Source: Aquiflexum sp. TKW24L
GTDB taxonomy: Bacteria > Bacteroidota > Bacteroidia > Cytophagales > Cyclobacteriaceae
Direction of reading: 5' to 3'
Assembly (NCBI RefSeq): GCF_023502205.1
Contig: NZ_JAMFLG010000022.1
Span: 1 to 64,000 of the forward strand
DNA length: 64,000 nucleotides
The notes beneath the pieces are model-generated. The model was not told where the DNA came from and did no database searches. It saw only the letters and a program-made list of their open reading frames with translations. A program made the translations under genes and the position numbers. This document shows, in pieces, positions 62,704 through 64,000 of this stretch. Every line of letters begins with the position of its first letter. The first letter of the stretch is position 1.

Positions 62704-64000
62704 CAGTCAATTTCAAAAAAAATATTACCTAGGAATAGTAGTCATACTGTTCCTTTTTTGCTTTGAAGCTATTGCCCAATCCAATCCCACTTTCTATAAG
62801 TTTCCGGTTATTGAATCCGGTGTCTACAAAATAAGCGAAGGACAGATTAGGAATCTTGGATTTGAAAATATTACCGAGGTTTCCATTTTTGGCTTTCCCG
62901 GCATGTTACCCCAAAAACTTGATAGCCTTCAACTTACCCTGCAAGAAATTCCCTCCAAAATCATTGAAAATGAAGTTTTTTTCTTTGCCCAAGGGCCAAA
63001 TCAGATTATAGTAAATGAGGATGGACTAGCATACCAACACCATTATTACGCTGATACGCTTTATTACTTAATTGGAAAAAAAATCACAGGGAATGAAATT
63101 TCCAATTCAGAAAATCAAACCATATCCCCTCTCAGTGGAGGAAAATTATTCCAAATCCAAAGCAAAAAATGGGAGGAATCTAACATATTGAATTCGGGAC
63201 GGGATTGGTATTCCCAACCATTATTCATTGGTCAATCATTGACATTTTCTTTTGATGTGCCAATTGGTTCATCCGGACCATCTGCATTGAAGGTGGGTTT
63301 GATGGCGCAATCCTTGACTGAAAGCACCTTCAGGGTATTTGCAGATGGACAAAACATCGGACAAAGCACCATTCAGCCGATTCCAAATACTACTTATGGG
63401 ATAAAGGGGAGGGAAAAAACAGAGGTATTTACTATCCCACAAACTTCATCTCCGACGATGGGGTTTAGGGTTAATTTTCAAAGTGCAAATGCCAACGGAA
63501 TGGGGTATCTGGATTTTGCCATATTGTCAACGCCATATATGAGTGACAATATTGGTACTGGGATTTTTTACAACCCTGAAGCTGCCAATCATTTTTCCTT
63601 CTCTCCTAACAAAACTATTTGGAAAATCTCAAACCCCTTTGGAATCACCCAAGAAAATGGAAGTGTTCATCTCGGAAAAGGAGATAGGATAGCTGTTTTT
63701 GAACCAAATCAAGTGAAGTCAATTATCAACTTCCGATTGGCAAATACAGGTTTGAGGACAGACAATTCAGCCCCTCAACTGTTGATTGTCACACACAAAT
63801 CATTGCGCTCACAGGCGCAGCGGCTTTCATCCCATAAAAATCAAACAGGAATCAAAAGTAGCGTGGTGGTATTGGAGGATATTTATGACAGCTTTGGTTA
63901 CGGCAATCCTGACATCACATCCATCAGGAATTTAATAGCCCACTATTACCATGCTTCAGGAAACCTGAAAAATGTGCTATTCCTTGGCAAAGGAACCTTT
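62696..64000 (+). CDS. porU: Type IX secretion sortase PorU (N-terminal part, cut by window end)
   Basis: The frame from ATG 62696 stays open to the last base (435 codons). A signal peptide (about 1-28, ending FEAIAQ) is followed by a beta-rich N-terminal region and the start of the C25 gingipain-like domain, with LLIVTHKSLRSQAQRLSSHK, then LEDIYDSFGYGNPDITSIRNLIAHYY and VLFLGKGTF. PorU cleaves the C-terminal signal of T9SS cargo and links it to A-LPS at the surface. The catalytic His and Cys lie beyond the window. It overlaps pssA by 8 bp. Together with sprA, it confirms a type IX secretion system. Confidence 0.9.
   Translation, partial: MLSSQFQKKYYLGIVVILFLFCFEAIAQSNPTFYKFPVIESGVYKISEGQIRNLGFENITEVSIFGFPGMLPQKLDSLQLTLQEIPSKIIENEVFFFAQGPNQIIVNEDGLAYQHHYYADTLYYLIGKKITGNEISNSENQTISPLSGGKLFQIQSKKWEESNILNSGRDWYSQPLFIGQSLTFSFDVPIGSSGPSALKVGLMAQSLTESTFRVFADGQNIGQSTIQPIPNTTYGIKGREKTEVFTIPQTSSPTMGFRVNFQSANANGMGYLDFAILSTPYMSDNIGTGIFYNPEAANHFSFSPNKTIWKISNPFGITQENGSVHLGKGDRIAVFEPNQVKSIINFRLANTGLRTDNSAPQLLIVTHKSLRSQAQRLSSHKNQTGIKSSVVVLEDIYDSFGYGNPDITSIRNLIAHYYHASGNLKNVLFLGKGTF

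Noticed and set aside
1-64000. T9SS cargo proteins with C-terminal sorting domains, toxin-antitoxin pairs, restriction or other defence genes, mobile elements, rRNA or tRNA genes
   Set aside because: I looked on both strands and saw none that I could support. PorU and SprA are the only T9SS parts present; no gene ends with a recognisable T9SS sorting domain.

Overview
The window is a 64 kb piece of a Bacteroidota chromosome, most likely Cytophagales and probably Cyclobacteriaceae (Algoriphagus/Belliella-like). The basis is the type IX secretion genes sprA and porU, lineage-typical families (DUF4292, DUF4837, DUF5686, DUF4407), promoters of the TAnnTTTG type, AT-rich leaders without clear Shine-Dalgarno sites, and the gene order maeB-ruvA-sprA-gcvH. 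I see no rRNA, tRNA, insertion sequence, prophage or CRISPR array.

1-19 kb is accessory and housekeeping. It holds a P2-type cation ATPase, an AraC regulator divergent from an aldehyde dehydrogenase plus DUF779 module, an M19 dipeptidase, a VIT/CCC1 metal transporter coupled to a DUF5995 protein, a DUF5686 outer-membrane protein, a DUF4407 membrane protein, a thiamine-binding MTH1187-type protein, an OmpA-family protein with a partner, and glutaminase. 19-23 kb holds two paralogous secreted or outer-membrane proteins. 23-26.9 kb holds a PadR regulator followed by five paralogous membrane proteins, each overlapping the next by ATGA. This is the most unusual locus in the window.

27-33.5 kb holds typA, a tandem pair of paralogous lipoproteins with near-identical terminators, isocitrate dehydrogenase and enoyl-CoA hydratase. 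33.5-43.7 kb is a dense envelope and housekeeping run: flippase, dut, TPR protein, DUF4292 lipoprotein, EnvC-like factor, tatA, gatA, LysM lytic transglycosylase, DUF4837 lipoprotein. 43.7-54.2 kb is maeB-ruvA-sprA-gcvH. 54.4-56 kb has two paralogous TonB proteins. 56-64 kb has yicC, a large outer-membrane protein with a degenerate peptidase-like start, an FAD oxidoreductase, and a tight MBL-hydrolase/pssA/porU run cut by the window end.

The main themes are cell envelope biogenesis and type IX secretion: SprA is the outer-membrane translocon and PorU the sortase that processes and attaches cargo. Many spacers hold low-complexity word repeats (TCTCGCTTC, TTCCAATC, CTGCAAACTG, GACGTGAGAT) that recur between unrelated genes. 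Starts were moved to internal ATG codons where the upstream extension looked non-coding; these choices are stated per gene.
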